64,000 nucleotides of DNA from NCBI GenBank assembly GCA_009193035.1, contig SWDT01000016.1, positions 744,001 through 808,000 on the forward strand. Direction: 5' to 3'. Made by a program: the position numbers and the translations under genes. Positions within the stretch are counted from its first letter, which is position 1. Each line of letters begins with the position of its first letter. Under the pieces are notes generated by a model. It was given only the letters and a program-made list of their open reading frames with translations. It was not told where the DNA came from and searched no databases. Below are positions 23,321 through 36,645 of the stretch, piece after piece. This DNA is from Halicephalobus mephisto (lineage: Eukaryota > Nematoda > Chromadorea > Rhabditida > Panagrolaimidae).

Positions 23321-26300
23321 CTTAAAGTAATAAACAAAAAAGTAAGTGGTAAAAATACAAAAGAAGGGAGATCTTCAGAAATGATGGAATCCAAAGCGTA
23401 AAAACCTCGAGCCTTTTCGCGTCAGGAGCACTTGGCCAGAGAGAAATAATTTGGCGGCAATTTTCGCTCATTTGGTTTTTGATTTTTCTAAAAGCATGAT
23501 GTTCAACATTTAATCCAATTGCAAATTTCAAATTCCTTTATTAATTACTATTCGTTAATCCAATAGACATCCATTGGGATAAGGAAATCTGAAGTGCTTT
23601 TTTAGGGAAATAAATTTTATTGTGTAAGTGGTCTCAACACGAATGAGGATTTAAATTGACTTCAATATAATAAATGTAAACTTATTATTTTTCATTGGAC
23701 TTTTTTAAAAATGAAGCTTCTGTTTTCTATGTACTATATGTAAGAGTAATTTAAAAAATTAAAAATCACAAAAAAGTTAAAAGTAATGATTTTATCTTTC
23801 GCGTTAGGACCAAGGTTGGATAACTAAAATTGCCTCTTTAAAAGTAGTTTTTCTGAGGTCCACAAGGTCACCTGAGGTCATGCTCTTTTTCACCAAATTT
23901 TTACCGATTTTCTTGTTTTAATTTCCCGATTTTCACTTCCAGAGCCAAACAAATGAAAAAAATAAAGGTAGCTGCGCACAGGAGAAAAGATAACAGAAAT
24001 GACAGGACAGAGAAACAAAATATTGATTTAGAGTTGTTATCCTCTAGAGCTTTGAAATATCCGCCGGTATCTTTTCCAGATCGACTTATTTATGCGTAAA
24101 TAATTCCCAAAATTTTATCAATCACTTCTTGTTATTTCGTAATCGATAAAATCACCTTTCTTGTCCACTTGACAGGCAACCTTAGTCAAGTACTTCTGCA
24201 GAAATCGAAAACGCCCAATAAGGAAAACTCTACGAGGCTAAACTCTTTTTAGGGTAACAACTTCCCCGGAACCAGTTTGCGCAATTGCGTGTGCTTCGAT
24301 ATTTGTTGATGAGCCAGAAACACGCTGCACGGGAGAATGTCGTGCTCCAGGAGTCCTCAGGCGTTTATTTGCTTTATTGAACATATAAAATCGTAAAAGT
24401 TCACTGGATGATTTAGCAACTGTAATTTTGACAAATTGATACCATGGAATTGGACTAATTTGGTGTTTGTTTTCGAAAACGGAATGAGAAAATCAAATGA
24501 CTCTTGGTGTCATTTAAGATTAAAGGAATGAGTGTGAAAGAGCTATTCGAGACTCTGGTTTAGGAGTTTAGTGATTTCGGATTTCTTCTGAATGTGTTTT
24601 CCATTTTTCTTTGAGAACATTTTATTTCCAAGATCTTGTTTCAAAATTCAATTAAGTGCTGAAGTTCGTTTTTCATTTCGGGATCACTTTTGGATTTTTT
24701 GCATTTCCGTTCTTCCTGTATGTTTGTTGTTGAAATAAGCAATTGGCTTTGTTTAATTTTTTATGACGAGACCTTGAATTGTTTAAAATAAACGAAACAA
24801 CTTATCCTCGAAGGTATTCTTGTAATTTTTGGAATATGCTGAATGCTTTTAAACATTCCAGAACCACATGAACGTTAAATTTTTAATTTTTTAGTTTCAC
24901 CGGAAAACTAGAAAGTCGTATCGAAATAATTTTCCGTGATTTCATTGTACACATTTCTGTTTTTTAAATGATGTGATTTTTTATCCGAGATTTTTTTTCT
25001 TCTCTTTCAAAAACGTCCCGTTAAAATCTCGTTTTTAATCTTTTAATAAACTACCTTGCTCGCGACTCCCTTCTGATACGCATATCTTTGACAGGCCAAC
25101 AAAGGTCATTATATCGATTCGAGTGTTTGATCCATTTCTTCATCTTTTGGCATCATATTGTTTTGATCATTTGGAATCGACCCATCCCCGATTTATCCCA
25201 ATTTTAAAGTCAAATTGGATTTGGAATTTTTGATCATTTTCTGAGACAGCGTTTAACTAAGACGGATTCAAAATTGGGAATTCCTCTTTTGCGACCTTCA
25301 GATTGGAGATTTTTTTGTTTATGGCCGTTCGACATGAGTATGGAAATCGATGGTGATACGTTTTATTTTAAAAAACACATGGCATATTTTTTTAAATTTG
25401 TGGGATTAGTTTCGAGAAAAAGTCTTTCATTATCCTTTTCCGTTTTGATTGATGAATTCAAAACGAGATCGAATCGATAAAAATGCTGATTGTGTATTTT
25501 TTTCGGAAAAAGATGCAAAAAAGTATAATTGTTGTTCTGGATAAATATAAAAAAGCCCTGTAAATTTGTTTTTTCCCAATAAAGTCATTGATTGATTGAG
25601 TCATTCCAGGCCAGTCTGCATTCCGTTCCATTACCCAATCTAAAAATGGAAAATAAAATTTTTCCACTTTCAAGCTGAATAAAACTTGTCTTAATTAATT
25701 TTCTTGACGTTTGATCATGTCATTACATCTTTTTGTCCTATCATGATTGATGTAAAGAATAAAACCTCTAAACCGCGATTTATTCTCTTTGTAGTACGTA
25801 CATGGAGAACACAGTACTGGAATTCAATTTGTTTACTTGTCGTGTTGCTCTTGTTTTTATTGATCTGGATTTGTGATAAGAGCTTGAAAGTGACAACGGT
25901 CTGCAGATGTTTTTTGTTTGATTATGAGGCTTCTTCGTATTCAAAATACCGAAAAACATTAAGGAATAAAGCTGCAAATCTTTAAATTTAATTTTTTCGA
26001 GCTTGGTATTGTTTTAACTGCTTAGTTGTAAGCATTGGAAAAAATTTGCCGAAACTCACGAATTTTTAAATTTTAAAAAAGAAACCTGATTTTTGACTTT
26101 TTGCTCTATTTCTATGACCAACATTCCGAACTTTTTGTTGTAATTAATATATAATTCAAAAAATCATCACTTAGAGTTGTGTTCATTTTTTGCATCTATT
26201 TTTAACATCGGCCATTTACCCCAAAACGCGAAAGAGTATTTTCAACTTGTTTCTATTTTTTCATTTTTTATCGAAACAATGGATAATAAATTTCAAACCC

Positions 26301-27771
26301 GTACTTACATCACCAATCTCGTTCACATATTTTTACAACCCAAATGAAAGTTTTTACAAACTAGAATGATTCAACCACATGGTGAAATCTGTTTGGTCCA
26401 TTGGAATCTCTATTTGTGACACTTTTGATGGTTCATTTCAAGTTTGTCATTGTCTCGTTCCTTTCCCTTTCTGGCAATTGAATTCAATTCTCACTTGCCT
26501 GCCCGGGACCGCCGGGGCACTATTTTCCATGTGAGTAAAGATGCCAAGTTTTCCATTGATTAAGCTTGAACCGGGAGACGTTTTTAATTCAGCCATTTTT
26601 TATCTTTGTTTAAAAACTACAAGCAGGGTTCAAGAGGTCTATGACTGCTGTCTGTTTATTTTTTCTGAGGACGCTGCCGAGATTTCCCTTTTTGGCATGT
26701 TGCCCTTGGCTTTTTGCTCTGTGTTTGTTTTTGTGTTCATCCAAACTTAGATTAGGATTAGAAATGTGCAATTTTCTCGCTGATATCAAGTTCCGTGGAA
26801 TTTTCGTTTATTATTGATTAGGAAAATTTCTCATAATGTGTTTTTTGTAGAAAAAGTAAATTACGTGCCATTGGTTATATTTGAGCTCATATACAAGTCT
26901 GCCTCCTGCTTTCGTCCTGAGGAACAAATGTTACTCTTATTTACCCTGAAAAAACAAATTTGACCCATGGTCAATTGTTAGCTCCCTTTTTGAACAAAGG
27001 CACCCATTAAATCCATGACACGCTAGTAACATCATCAATCCATTTCATCCCCAGCTTTTGAGTCCATTCAATTTTGTCAGTTGCAAGGCAGTTGACCGGC
27101 CAAAGGGTCACTGCACGCTTAAAAACAGATGTGCCCGCAGGAAAATTTCAAAAGTTTCAATTCCGTGTTCAAATCTAGCAGTTGTCATTATTGTCTTGTC
27201 CTCGATGGATTTTGACAAGTTGTCATTTTGTATATCCCGACTCAACTTTTTTTGAAGGAATTTAAAAAATAAAACATCTCACGTTTCAGTTTCTGCAAAA
27301 ACGGGTTATTGTCATGTCCGTATTCCGTGTGTTCTACGAGTATTTGAGTAAACCTGCAGAATTGAATCAATTTCATTTACGTTGTCTTATGAAAGTTTTG
27401 TTTGATCAATGCTTGTGATCATGCTTAATCCGTCTTCCCCGCGCGTTCCATTGTGCGCAATTTTTTCATTCAAGGTATTCCAGTCGTTTTTAAGATCATT
27501 TTGAAATTGATTTGGCCCATTTTTTGATTTTCCTCTCACCCTCGGCCTTTCCTGGACAGCTTGCTTGTTTGTTTTTTCTTGTTTGTTTCTCCCAATTACT
27601 CAGTTAAAACCGACCATAGTCCAACCCCAATCAATGCCATCGGCAATTGTCGATTACAAAGCATTGGATCTGCTAGGCAAAAGTCTATTGATTGAAAAAC
27701 AAGCGAGTCGGCTGTCGATGCCTTCCCTCATTACACGAAAAAACGAAAACGCTAATTGACGAAACTTCGAT
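23321..27771. other. 4.4-kb gene desert upstream of the tandem-repeat gene
   Basis: No exon chain or RNA gene was found on either strand. The sequence alternates AT-rich runs with short GC-richer islands, for example around 24240-24370, where the sequence turns clearly GC-richer than its surroundings, and 26505-26520, where GCCCGGGACCGCCGGGGC can fold into a short hairpin. Long flanks of this kind are common around regulated genes; enhancers may lie here, but that is inference only. Confidence 0.45.
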
Positions 27772-30700
27772 ATGAGCGAACGAATTTTAGAAGATATGAC
27801 CGACAGAAGACCGCCTCCATTGCGGTCCAATCCCGGTAAGGAAAATTACTCATTATTTATCTCTCATTTCTAATTTAGACCACACCGTCCAAAACCCCAC
27901 TTGGACGGTTACTCGAAGACAAAGACAAGAAGTCTCCCCGGTGAGGGTCCCTGGCGTAGCGTCGAGCGCCATCGAACCCCGCCACTACCAGCAACGAACA
28001 GTCACTACTACAGAGCGTGTGCAGATCGTCCAAGTTCCGTTAGAAGTGAACACTGACAATCCTGAAGCTGTTTTCTTGTCGTTGTCCCCTACTGGCACCA
28101 CCAGCCAGCACATAGAATCCACGACAACCACGATCGAAGCGGGCGGAGTGCCGGTCATCGGAGCACTGACTAAAGATGGCGTCCCTGTATTCAATGGTAT
28201 TTATATGAATAGTCAACAGAGACAAACGACCACGGTTATCACGACAACGACGACTACATATCGAATACTGGACGACAGCAGCGAAGCCAGTGATGACTTC
28301 GAGATGATCTCCGATGAGGAAGAGACACAAGTCACAGTAGATTTACCTTTGCTTATCAGTGAAGAAGATGCTAAGGCCGCAGAAGAAGGAGAATTTGTCA
28401 TTGTAGACAAACGAGAATCCCCCCAGAACTTTGAAAGCGTGACGACAGTCATGATCACAGATTCCCAACCTACTATTGCAGAGCTCCAGTATCCGGAACC
28501 CAGAACCGAAAGCCAGGCAGAAACATTCATCACTAGTGATCAGTCCTCTCCGCCACACGATATCTTAACAAGCGGCGACAACACTCCAGGAGAATTTTCG
28601 CCATTCTCACCTCACTCACCCGACTCCGAACAATACGAGATGGTCACCACACCATCGACAGACACCGACGAAGAAGAAAAACGAACACTATTCGAAGCAA
28701 ACGTGTACGATTCAGGAATCTACGATCAACAGCAATCGAAAGCTTCATCGAAAGAGAAGTATCCCCAACCCCCATATCCAACGACGGAGAAATACGAAGG
28801 ACAGATAAGTCACACAAGAAGAACGAACGACATGAGAGATTTCCCTATTCAAGCTTTAGTAGCTACCTATCACACAGGAAGGTCAGACGAACCATTATCA
28901 AAACCAAAATCTACATTTAAAACCATATTTCAAAAAGACTCCAAAAAAAGCATATCAGATGAAGAATTTGATATTCCGGACACATCGAAATCAAATCGAA
29001 GACGATCAGAACCAGAAAGCCAACTATCACTTCCATTCGCAAAACAAATTGCCAGCTTTTTCAAAAAACATTCAGTGCAACAAGATTACCCAGTTAGCGA
29101 AGTTGACGAAGGACCTCTGGATAGAACTACGCGCGCGGGAGAACTCGATGGAACTCCATTGACCACTCACGTTTCCGTCTACCACTCCGGCAAATCCGAT
29201 GAACCAGTTGCAGCTCCTCCCAAAGTCGAAAAGAAAGTCGAACCTAAACCAGAAGAAGAAGATCTGGCTGACAAAGCTAAATCACTCGGACACAAGATCA
29301 CCGGCTTTCAAGAAAGGTGCTGCTCATTCCGACTACCCAGTTAGCGAAGTTTACGAAGGACCTCTGGATAGCACTACGCGCGCAGGAGAACTCGATGGAA
29401 CTCCATTGACCACTCCACTCACGTTTCCGTCTACCACTCCGGCAAATCCGATGAACCAGTTGCAGTTCCTCCCAAGGTCGAAGAGAAAGGTGAACCTAAA
29501 CCAGAAGAAGAAGATCTGGCTGACAAAGCTAAATCACTCGGACACAAGATCACCGGCTTCTTCAAGAAAGGTGCTGCTCATTCTGACTACCCATCAAGCG
29601 AAGTTTACGAAGGACCTCTGGATAGAACTACACGCGCAGGAGAACTCGATGGAACTCCATTGACCACTCACGTTTCCGTCTACCACTCCGGCAAATCCGA
29701 TGAACCAGTTGCAGCTCCTCCCAAAGTCGAAGAGAAAGTCGAACCTAAACCAGAAGAAGAAGATCTGGCTGACAAAGCTAAATCACTCGGACACAAGATC
29801 ACCGGCTTCTTCAAGAAAGGTGCTGCTCATTCCGACTACCCATCAAGCGAAGTTTACGAAGGACCTCTGGATAGAACTACGCGCGCGGGAGAACTCGATG
29901 GAACTCCATTGACCACTCACGTTTCCGTCTACCACTCCGGCAAATCCGATGAACCAGTTAGAGCTGTTGCTGGTAATGATGGTCATAATGAAATACATGC
30001 AGCTCATGGTTTGCCTATCAGAATAGACATTAAGGAGGAGGAGGCGTCAACTACTACATCTGAAGATGATATTCGAAATGAAGAATATGGAGAACATAAT
30101 GTAAGTGGTGTTCCGATTCGAGAGCATTCGACACTTTATAATGATGGAAGATTGGAATATTCAGTTCCATCGTCTACAACTAGGATTATTACTTCCTCTT
30201 TGCATCAGAATATTTCTTTTGATGACGAAACTGCTGATGATTCACTTCCTAAATTCTCTTCTCCAAAAACTGCATTCAAAGTAAAAATTACTGCAAAGGA
30301 ACCAGAGCAACTTCCTTCTCCTGGTACCCGACTGCCCGCAATATCTCTCTCGCAAAGTGATCATAATGTGTCTCGGTCCATTGGACAGCGAGAAATTCGA
30401 TCATATACCGATCGGCTCGTATCTCCTGAAAGAAGACGAGGCTGGACCACTATCACGGAAACAACTACCATCACGTACTCAAAGCGAGTTTGTACGGAGA
30501 GAAACGTGCGAGGTAGACGTCAGAGGCTGTTCGAAAACGTTGAAGTTCGCGAATACGGCTCCCCAGTGTTCTCGCCAACACGACGCTATGCTCAACGTGC
30601 CCCTGACTTGAGTTTGCGATATGACTCCTACAGGAGTCGCTCCCAAGGTCCCATGAGTCGAATGGACCGCTGGCAGCAAACTGATGATTATATGTCGCCG

Positions 30701-31189
30701 CCCATCTATTCTCGTGAAAGTCATCGGTCGCGTTCCGCGACTCGAAGCGGTGAGCACACTTACCGATCGTATTCCTCCCGGCTCTATGACCGGAGGGCAT
30801 TCATTGAAGACCAGTATCCGGCGACTTACTACGAACCACCTGTTGACTACCCTCTCAGCACGCAATCAACTCCCATGAAACGACCCGAATATGTCCATGC
30901 TATTGACCACGGAGATCTGCTGATTCCATTAGACCATTCTACTCCTCAACGTCCTAGAAGAGAGGCGGGATTGCGGTACCAGTATTCTAATCTGGAAGAG
31001 ATTCCTGTGACACAATTGCTAGAAGAATTTCCGTCTCTTGAACAAGACGGCCCTCATGGCCAAACTCATATTGATACAGTGCCTTTGGAAACCCGATTAC
31101 TCGAGCCCGGTGTTCACGTCCGACACCGCCCGAATGCTCCTCTTCGTCGAGCACAGCAGCGTGTTAGAAATTATTGTGTAGTGTTGTAA
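27772..31189 (+). CDS. Long tandem-repeat protein with C-terminal CaaX box (frame disturbed in repeats 1-2)
   Basis: Exon 1 27772-27835 and exon 2 27879-31189 join in phase to about 1124 residues. The N-terminal third is Thr/Ser/Glu-rich and disordered. The centre has an 83-residue repeat containing YEGPLDRTTRAGELDGTPL, HVSVYHSGKSDEP and DLADKAKSLGHKITGFFKKG, in four close copies plus degenerate ones on both sides (VATYHTGRSDEPL; HSTLYNDGRLEYSV). The C-terminal third is Arg/Tyr/Ser-rich. The last residues are NYCVVL, a CaaX box ending in Leu, which usually directs geranylgeranylation; membrane attachment is inferred. A 2-base loss near 29311 and a 5-base gain near 29413 put one repeat in another frame with a stop at 29342, although its peptide is intact in that frame. 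Assembly error or a polymorphism is likely. Family not recognised; a cytoskeletal linker is possible. Confidence 0.72.
29078..29960 (+). repeat. Tandem coding repeat, 249-base unit, four close copies
   Basis: The marker GAAGGACCTCTGG recurs at 29108, 29355, 29609 and 29858, giving spacings of 247, 254 and 249 bases. The regular unit is 249 bases (83 codons). Copies are close to identical, which implies recent expansion or homogenisation. The two irregular spacings correspond to the -2 and +5 changes that disturb the reading frame. Confidence 0.9.
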
Positions 31190-34100
31190 ATTGTCTTGTC
31201 TTGCATTTTTTTCTAATTCGCTTATGATTTAAGGTGTTCTTGAAGGACGACGTCGAGTTTTATGTCTTGTGTTCCTAGAGTAGCCCACGTAATAATTATT
31301 TGCTTTGAAATACCGCGGACAATGATATATTGATTATTTAATTGCGAGAGTGCAAAGGTTTCGACGCCCTTTAGCATTCTTCTGTCCTGTCCGTGATGGT
31401 CAAGATGGCTTTTGTTATCATAAGCTCATAATCCCTCGGCGTCCGTTTCGGAGAAAACTCAAGTCATAAGCGATTCATTCCTGTTGGTCAGTCTACTTGA
31501 TTGTATTTCGTCTTCTCGAACGAAAATTGTTGCTTCTTTCAGTCCTGGTGCTCAATTGCATATTTTATGTGTTTTTGAAGTGAATCGCATTGGATTCATC
31601 TAGAGTAGTTGGAAATCGATTGCATTTGATGCGGTTTTAATTAATTTTCCGTCCTGGTACTTTAATATTTGTTAAATTTGAGAGAATAAAGGATTGGACT
31701 AATTATTTCCATCATTAAAAGACTAGCGAGTTGAATGAGAAAACGAAACCACTTACAATTTTCCTCCAAGATTCTGCAAAAAAGACCAATTTGGTTTCAA
31801 ATTTTCAGTCAATTAAAGGTCTCTTACTCCTGTTTAGATAGAAAGAGCGATCTACGTTCTAAATGTTCCGAGAAATGTATGAAAATATGCTGGTTTGAGG
31901 ACTTGACTACCTACAAATCTGTTCCTTTTTTTACTTAATTGTGCAATTGAAATCTGTGATACATTGTTAAAGATGCTACGATTTTAAAAGCACATTTACA
32001 AAGAAATTGCTTCTGTATTGAATCTAGTGAAAGAAATCAAGAGATTCGTATGTGATCTTACCTGAAAATAGCTTTTTTACAAAGTTTCCTTTAATTAATG
32101 GAAAACATTCAAAGTACTTGAAAATCTGGCGACGGATGTTGCTTGAAGTAGCTTGATTCCGGCGAAACGAGTCCCATCTGGGCATTTCCGGACTAACTAA
32201 CATGTTCCAGAGCCTTGGCTCATCTTCCTTTTGCGTCTTGAAGGCGGCACTTGTATCGATTCCGGCAACGCTTGCAACCGCGTTTTGGCGACTTTCCGCC
32301 CATCCTCCCTTCGTCTTGCATTAGAGTTCAAGCCGCTCTGCAACGCCCAACGTGTTAAAAAATGAAATCGGGCTACTACGATCAATTCTTTTCTGCCAGT
32401 GCCAGCTGTTTAACGAAATCAATCAGTCCAAAGTTTGAATTTTAGGTCTGGTTCTCGATTTCCGTCTTAACTATGCAGTCGTAAAGATAGTGTGATAAGA
32501 GTTTTAGGCATAGTAAGGATTAGTTTTGGTTATCAAAGTGGGCTGATCTCATGGAGAATATTTTTACTTTAAGAAACTGTAATATTCGTCATTGACAATG
32601 ACAGACGATTTGAGGAGTGAATGAAACGAATGCCAGTTTTTATTCTTTCGACTTGGACTAAAACGTTTCCGGCCAAAGTTGAATTGAGCGTGAGTTGAAC
32701 TTGACTCCCCCAAGCTAGAATTGCTCAATTGACATCCGTTTGGACTGGATGTCAGATGAGATAAGTAGGGAATTCATAAAAAAAATTAAAGATTTGTTCA
32801 AAATGTTAGTTTTTAGGTAAATGGGATTTTGTGTTATGACTATTTGAGTTTTTCTGAAAATAATTGCCTAGAATTTTACCGCGAAAATTGGGTAAAAACA
32901 TTTTAGAAAGTGTTTTAACCCGGAAGGAATCCAAAATTGTTTTTTGTTCCAGAACTCATAAAATTTGTGTTCTCTTCAGGAAGTATTAAAAGCTTCCAAG
33001 TCTTTATGAATGTTTCAAATATCTTAAAACAACAATTTTCCAAAATCTCTTCATATATCCTGTTTCTAATCCTCGATATCAGCATTCTCTATTCGACTTG
33101 TTTTTTGCCATCGTCAGATCTGTTTTATTGTTAGTACTTCCTAACATATGATTTGTCTTTTGATCTTTTTATCATTAAACTGGCTGTCTAAATCCCATAT
33201 ACCGAACTTTGTAAAAGATGTAAATTTTAATGACTCTTAAAAAACGCACGACTGGCATGATAATTTACGACTAGCTTTTTCTTTACTTTGATGTTCCAAC
33301 TAGATTGATTACCGTGAATACTTCCTCGCCATTCTCTAAATTTTGTTTCCTTCTTGCCGAGTTCATCATTGGTTCCCAAAATAATTCAATCCTTTTTGAA
33401 ATGCATGTTAGATTTCGATTTTTTCACACATTTCGGGAGAAACGGAGTAGACTTGTTTTTATTTCAGTTGTTTTGGTCATCAAAGGAAGTGCAAACAGTA
33501 TAAAACGAAAATAAACAATTCTTGGTCTTGAAGATTTTGGGTGAGATAATTTTTTTCAAGGACTAGACATCACGTGTTGTGGAAGAATCTAGATTTTCTT
33601 AAGGACGGTTTTCTTAGAGAAGGATTAGTTTAGGATTGAAAAGATCCAGAAATGATCTTTATTTCAAGACATTTAAGTAAACTTTGTATTTTACCACGAA
33701 AATAGAGAGAATTTCTGCATTTATTTAAGCAATTTCTTCGAAATTATGGAACAAGTGTAGAAAATTTCCATGTCAGAATTTCCAACGTATTTTTTTTATC
33801 GTAAATGTCTGAAATTTAAAACATTTACTGTAGGATTAGTACAAAATTATAAAATTTACTTTTTTATATCTTTGAATATGTTTATTATCTCACCATGGAA
33901 AAAGGATAAAAATAATTGCTGTAAATTTCAATTTATGTCCGTAATTTTTTAATTGCAAAGATCAATTTCCTCTACATTCCTCACGTTCATCCCATTTTCC
34001 CAGCTGATCAAAAAATGAACATTTTCCAATTCAACAGAATGAATCGATAATGTCCGATGTGAAGTTACTATTCACTCGTCCCTCTAATCGATTCTCTTGT

Positions 34101-36645
34101 TCTAAGTGATTTTTGTTTGTAGCCATCGGCACTAATCTGGTTTTTGTTATTTAGCCATTGTTATTTGTTGGTTTTTCAGATTTGTCTTGCTTTGTTTCAC
34201 TGGCGGTTTTGTTTTATGTATTCTTGTATTCAAAAATCCATTCCGACGATTAAAAATTGCTCTAGTTTCTTTAAGAATAAAATTTTGCTTTTCCTGTAGC
34301 TACAGTATCTCGATAAGAATGAATGAGTTTGTCAGTTGTGGTGATCAGGCCATTTTGCATAAATCGGTCTGTCCTCTGGCACTGACTGGTCCGGGTCGAT
34401 TGTTTTATGGCCGACAGTGTGGTGGATGTTCCATTTCTGGAAATAAGGGCAATTATTTTAGTGAGCTATTGTTTGGAACATCTTTGAAGAGAAAATAGAA
34501 ATTTCTAAATTTAGAATACGTGACGGATTAAGGTTGGCGTGAATGAAAAAATATAAAATTCCCGCATGTAGTTTGCATTATGTCATCCACAGTATATATC
34601 CAGGGTGTTTTAGATTTTTATTCTGTGAAAACTTTTGAAGTTTATCAGAATCTTAAAGAAATCAAAAAAGGCAAGAAATTTTCATACGAGATAAAAGTTC
34701 TTTGTGATCTTTTCACTTTCGAAATCTGAAATAGAATAAGTTCTTTTCGGATTTCCTCAATTTACAAGCAAAAACAATAAAAGACTAAATTCCCTAGTTA
34801 CTCTGTCTAAATACACTGACAGTAGAAAAAGATCCTAAAACCTCTCTAATTTCGTTTTTTATAAGATTGCTGCGAGTTCTTTTAACTAAAAGTTTTTATT
34901 TAGTACTCAAAACACAACTTTGGACTTCTCAATGGTGGATTTTACTTAATTTTAGATACATCTAACTTTGACATTGCCTTAGGCACAAATTTCATCGAAA
35001 CCTCCACAGTTTTTTTACTGTAACAGCATTTTTTATTTTCTCTCTGCAAAGAATCTTATCTTTTGCAAAAAATTCATGGTTTTCTTAGGAACCAAGAATT
35101 GACGACCAGCTAGTGTTGATAGACAGTTTGTCCTTGATATGCTCTAAATATTCAAAAAATTCTCCCATCTGTCCCTTCATTTACACCACATGAATTTTAA
35201 ATTGAAGTTGATGATCAAATTCGAGGAAAGTTTGATCTTTTTTGTTTAGACTAGAGGTCATCCATGCATACGATCATATTTCTTTTTAAAAATTAAAAAA
35301 AATTAAATCCAAATTTAACGGTTTAGATTGAATTTTGCTTATTGCTTTATTAAATTTTACATTAGGTACGAAGTAGAGACGTTAATTTACGGAAAATTAA
35401 AGTCCAGGGTCTTGAAATGAAAATGCAAAAAACTTTCTGTCAAGAATTTTAACTTTTCTGTTCTACCGCGAAAATTCACTGCAAAAAATTGTTTATATTC
35501 TCTTTTCCTCAGGCAATCGGATTATATTCAACTTTCGCCCTCTGTCAAAAATTAAATTTCCCACACATCCAGAAGTTTATGATTGCCTCAAGGGAAAAGA
35601 GTTCAACAGTCTCGTTATTCCATTTGTGGATTTTCTGTTTGAACATAGTTGATATAATAGGTTCATTGTCTTTCATCTGGTATCCCCGCATAAATTTGGT
35701 CGTTTCCCAAACCGGTCGAAAAGAGGAAAACACGCGCAGACAACCGCAACCCTCAGAGCCGATCGAAGGAAAGACGCCAATTTGGCAATCGAAGTGAACA
35801 AAGTGAAATGTCTTACTCCTTTTTTGATTTTACAAAGTCTGGTTTCGTTTTTTCGGGGGATTATCCGATTTGAGAACGGATAAGCTGATGTACTTCTTCC
35901 AGTTGATCTCGACGAGAAAAAATAAATATTATTCGTGAAAAGTAAAGGTTTGAAAAAATTCAATTTTGAATCCAATTCGAACTTTAACACGAAAATTTTC
36001 ACTCTTGTTATTTAGCATTTTTGATTTTTGAATTTCTTCTTTTTCCTTACTTCTTTACACTTTTTTCTTACTTTCTCAAGTTTTCGTCCCGAAAGCGAAA
36101 TATTCTAAAATTTACCATCGTGATTTTTTGCTCTTTCCACTTTCTGAACGTTATCTATTTTTGGTTCACCTTTAACTCTTTGATGCTTTTATTACCTTCT
36201 TTATTTACTACTATAACTTTTCTTGACCGATCACGTGGACTAAGTGACGTTCAAGTGAACTTGAAAACATTTTATTTTTCTTCAGTCAATCTAGATTTTT
36301 CCAAATTATTGCAATTTGCAATTGATTTGGAAATTTCTGTTGGAAGAAAAAAACCTGATTTTCTTTTAATAGAGATTCCACAAGGCCAGATATTTCATTG
36401 ATCCGATTATTTTAGTTCTTTTTATTCAAGTAATTTCGAAAAAAGACAAGTATTACAGATGATTCATGATTTTATTTATAGTTGTAAGATTTTCGTGGAA
36501 TTTCACGTCATAGATTTTAGCTTTAAATTGGTATTTATACAGGTTCGTTGCAAGTCCTCAATCCACCAAACTTGCCTTTTGACGAGTCCAAGCAAGTCAA
36601 AACGGGTCGCTACCAGGTCAATTCCTCTTTCTCCTTCCAGGGATC
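31190..36645. other. 5.4-kb gene desert upstream of the PTR gene
   Basis: No exon chain, tRNA or other RNA gene was recognised. Three GC-richer islands stand out in AT-rich DNA: ~32200-32360, ~34320-34440 and ~35700-35780. None carries a convincing open frame. An acceptor (CTCCTTCCAG, ending 36640) lies six bases before the PTR start codon, so a trans-splice site or a 5' untranslated exon further upstream is likely. Confidence 0.45.

Noticed and set aside
29199..29663. Separate gene in the alternative frame of the repeat region
   Set aside because: Only the part between the two indels gives the repeat peptide; the rest is frame-shifted noise, so it is one disturbed gene.
28040..30878. Long open frames on both strands inside the tandem-repeat gene
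   Set aside because: Shadows of the biased coding frame; the plus-strand main frame is supported by splice phase, repeat structure and C-terminal end.
32197..32385. 62-codon minus-strand frame in a GC-rich island
   Set aside because: Arg/Lys-rich translation typical of a shadow frame; both strands are interrupted just outside.
35489..36401. Plus-strand open frames of 102 and 126 codons in the 31-36 kb desert
   Set aside because: Compositionally biased (Phe/Leu/Ser from T-rich DNA), no homology signature, no exon chain.
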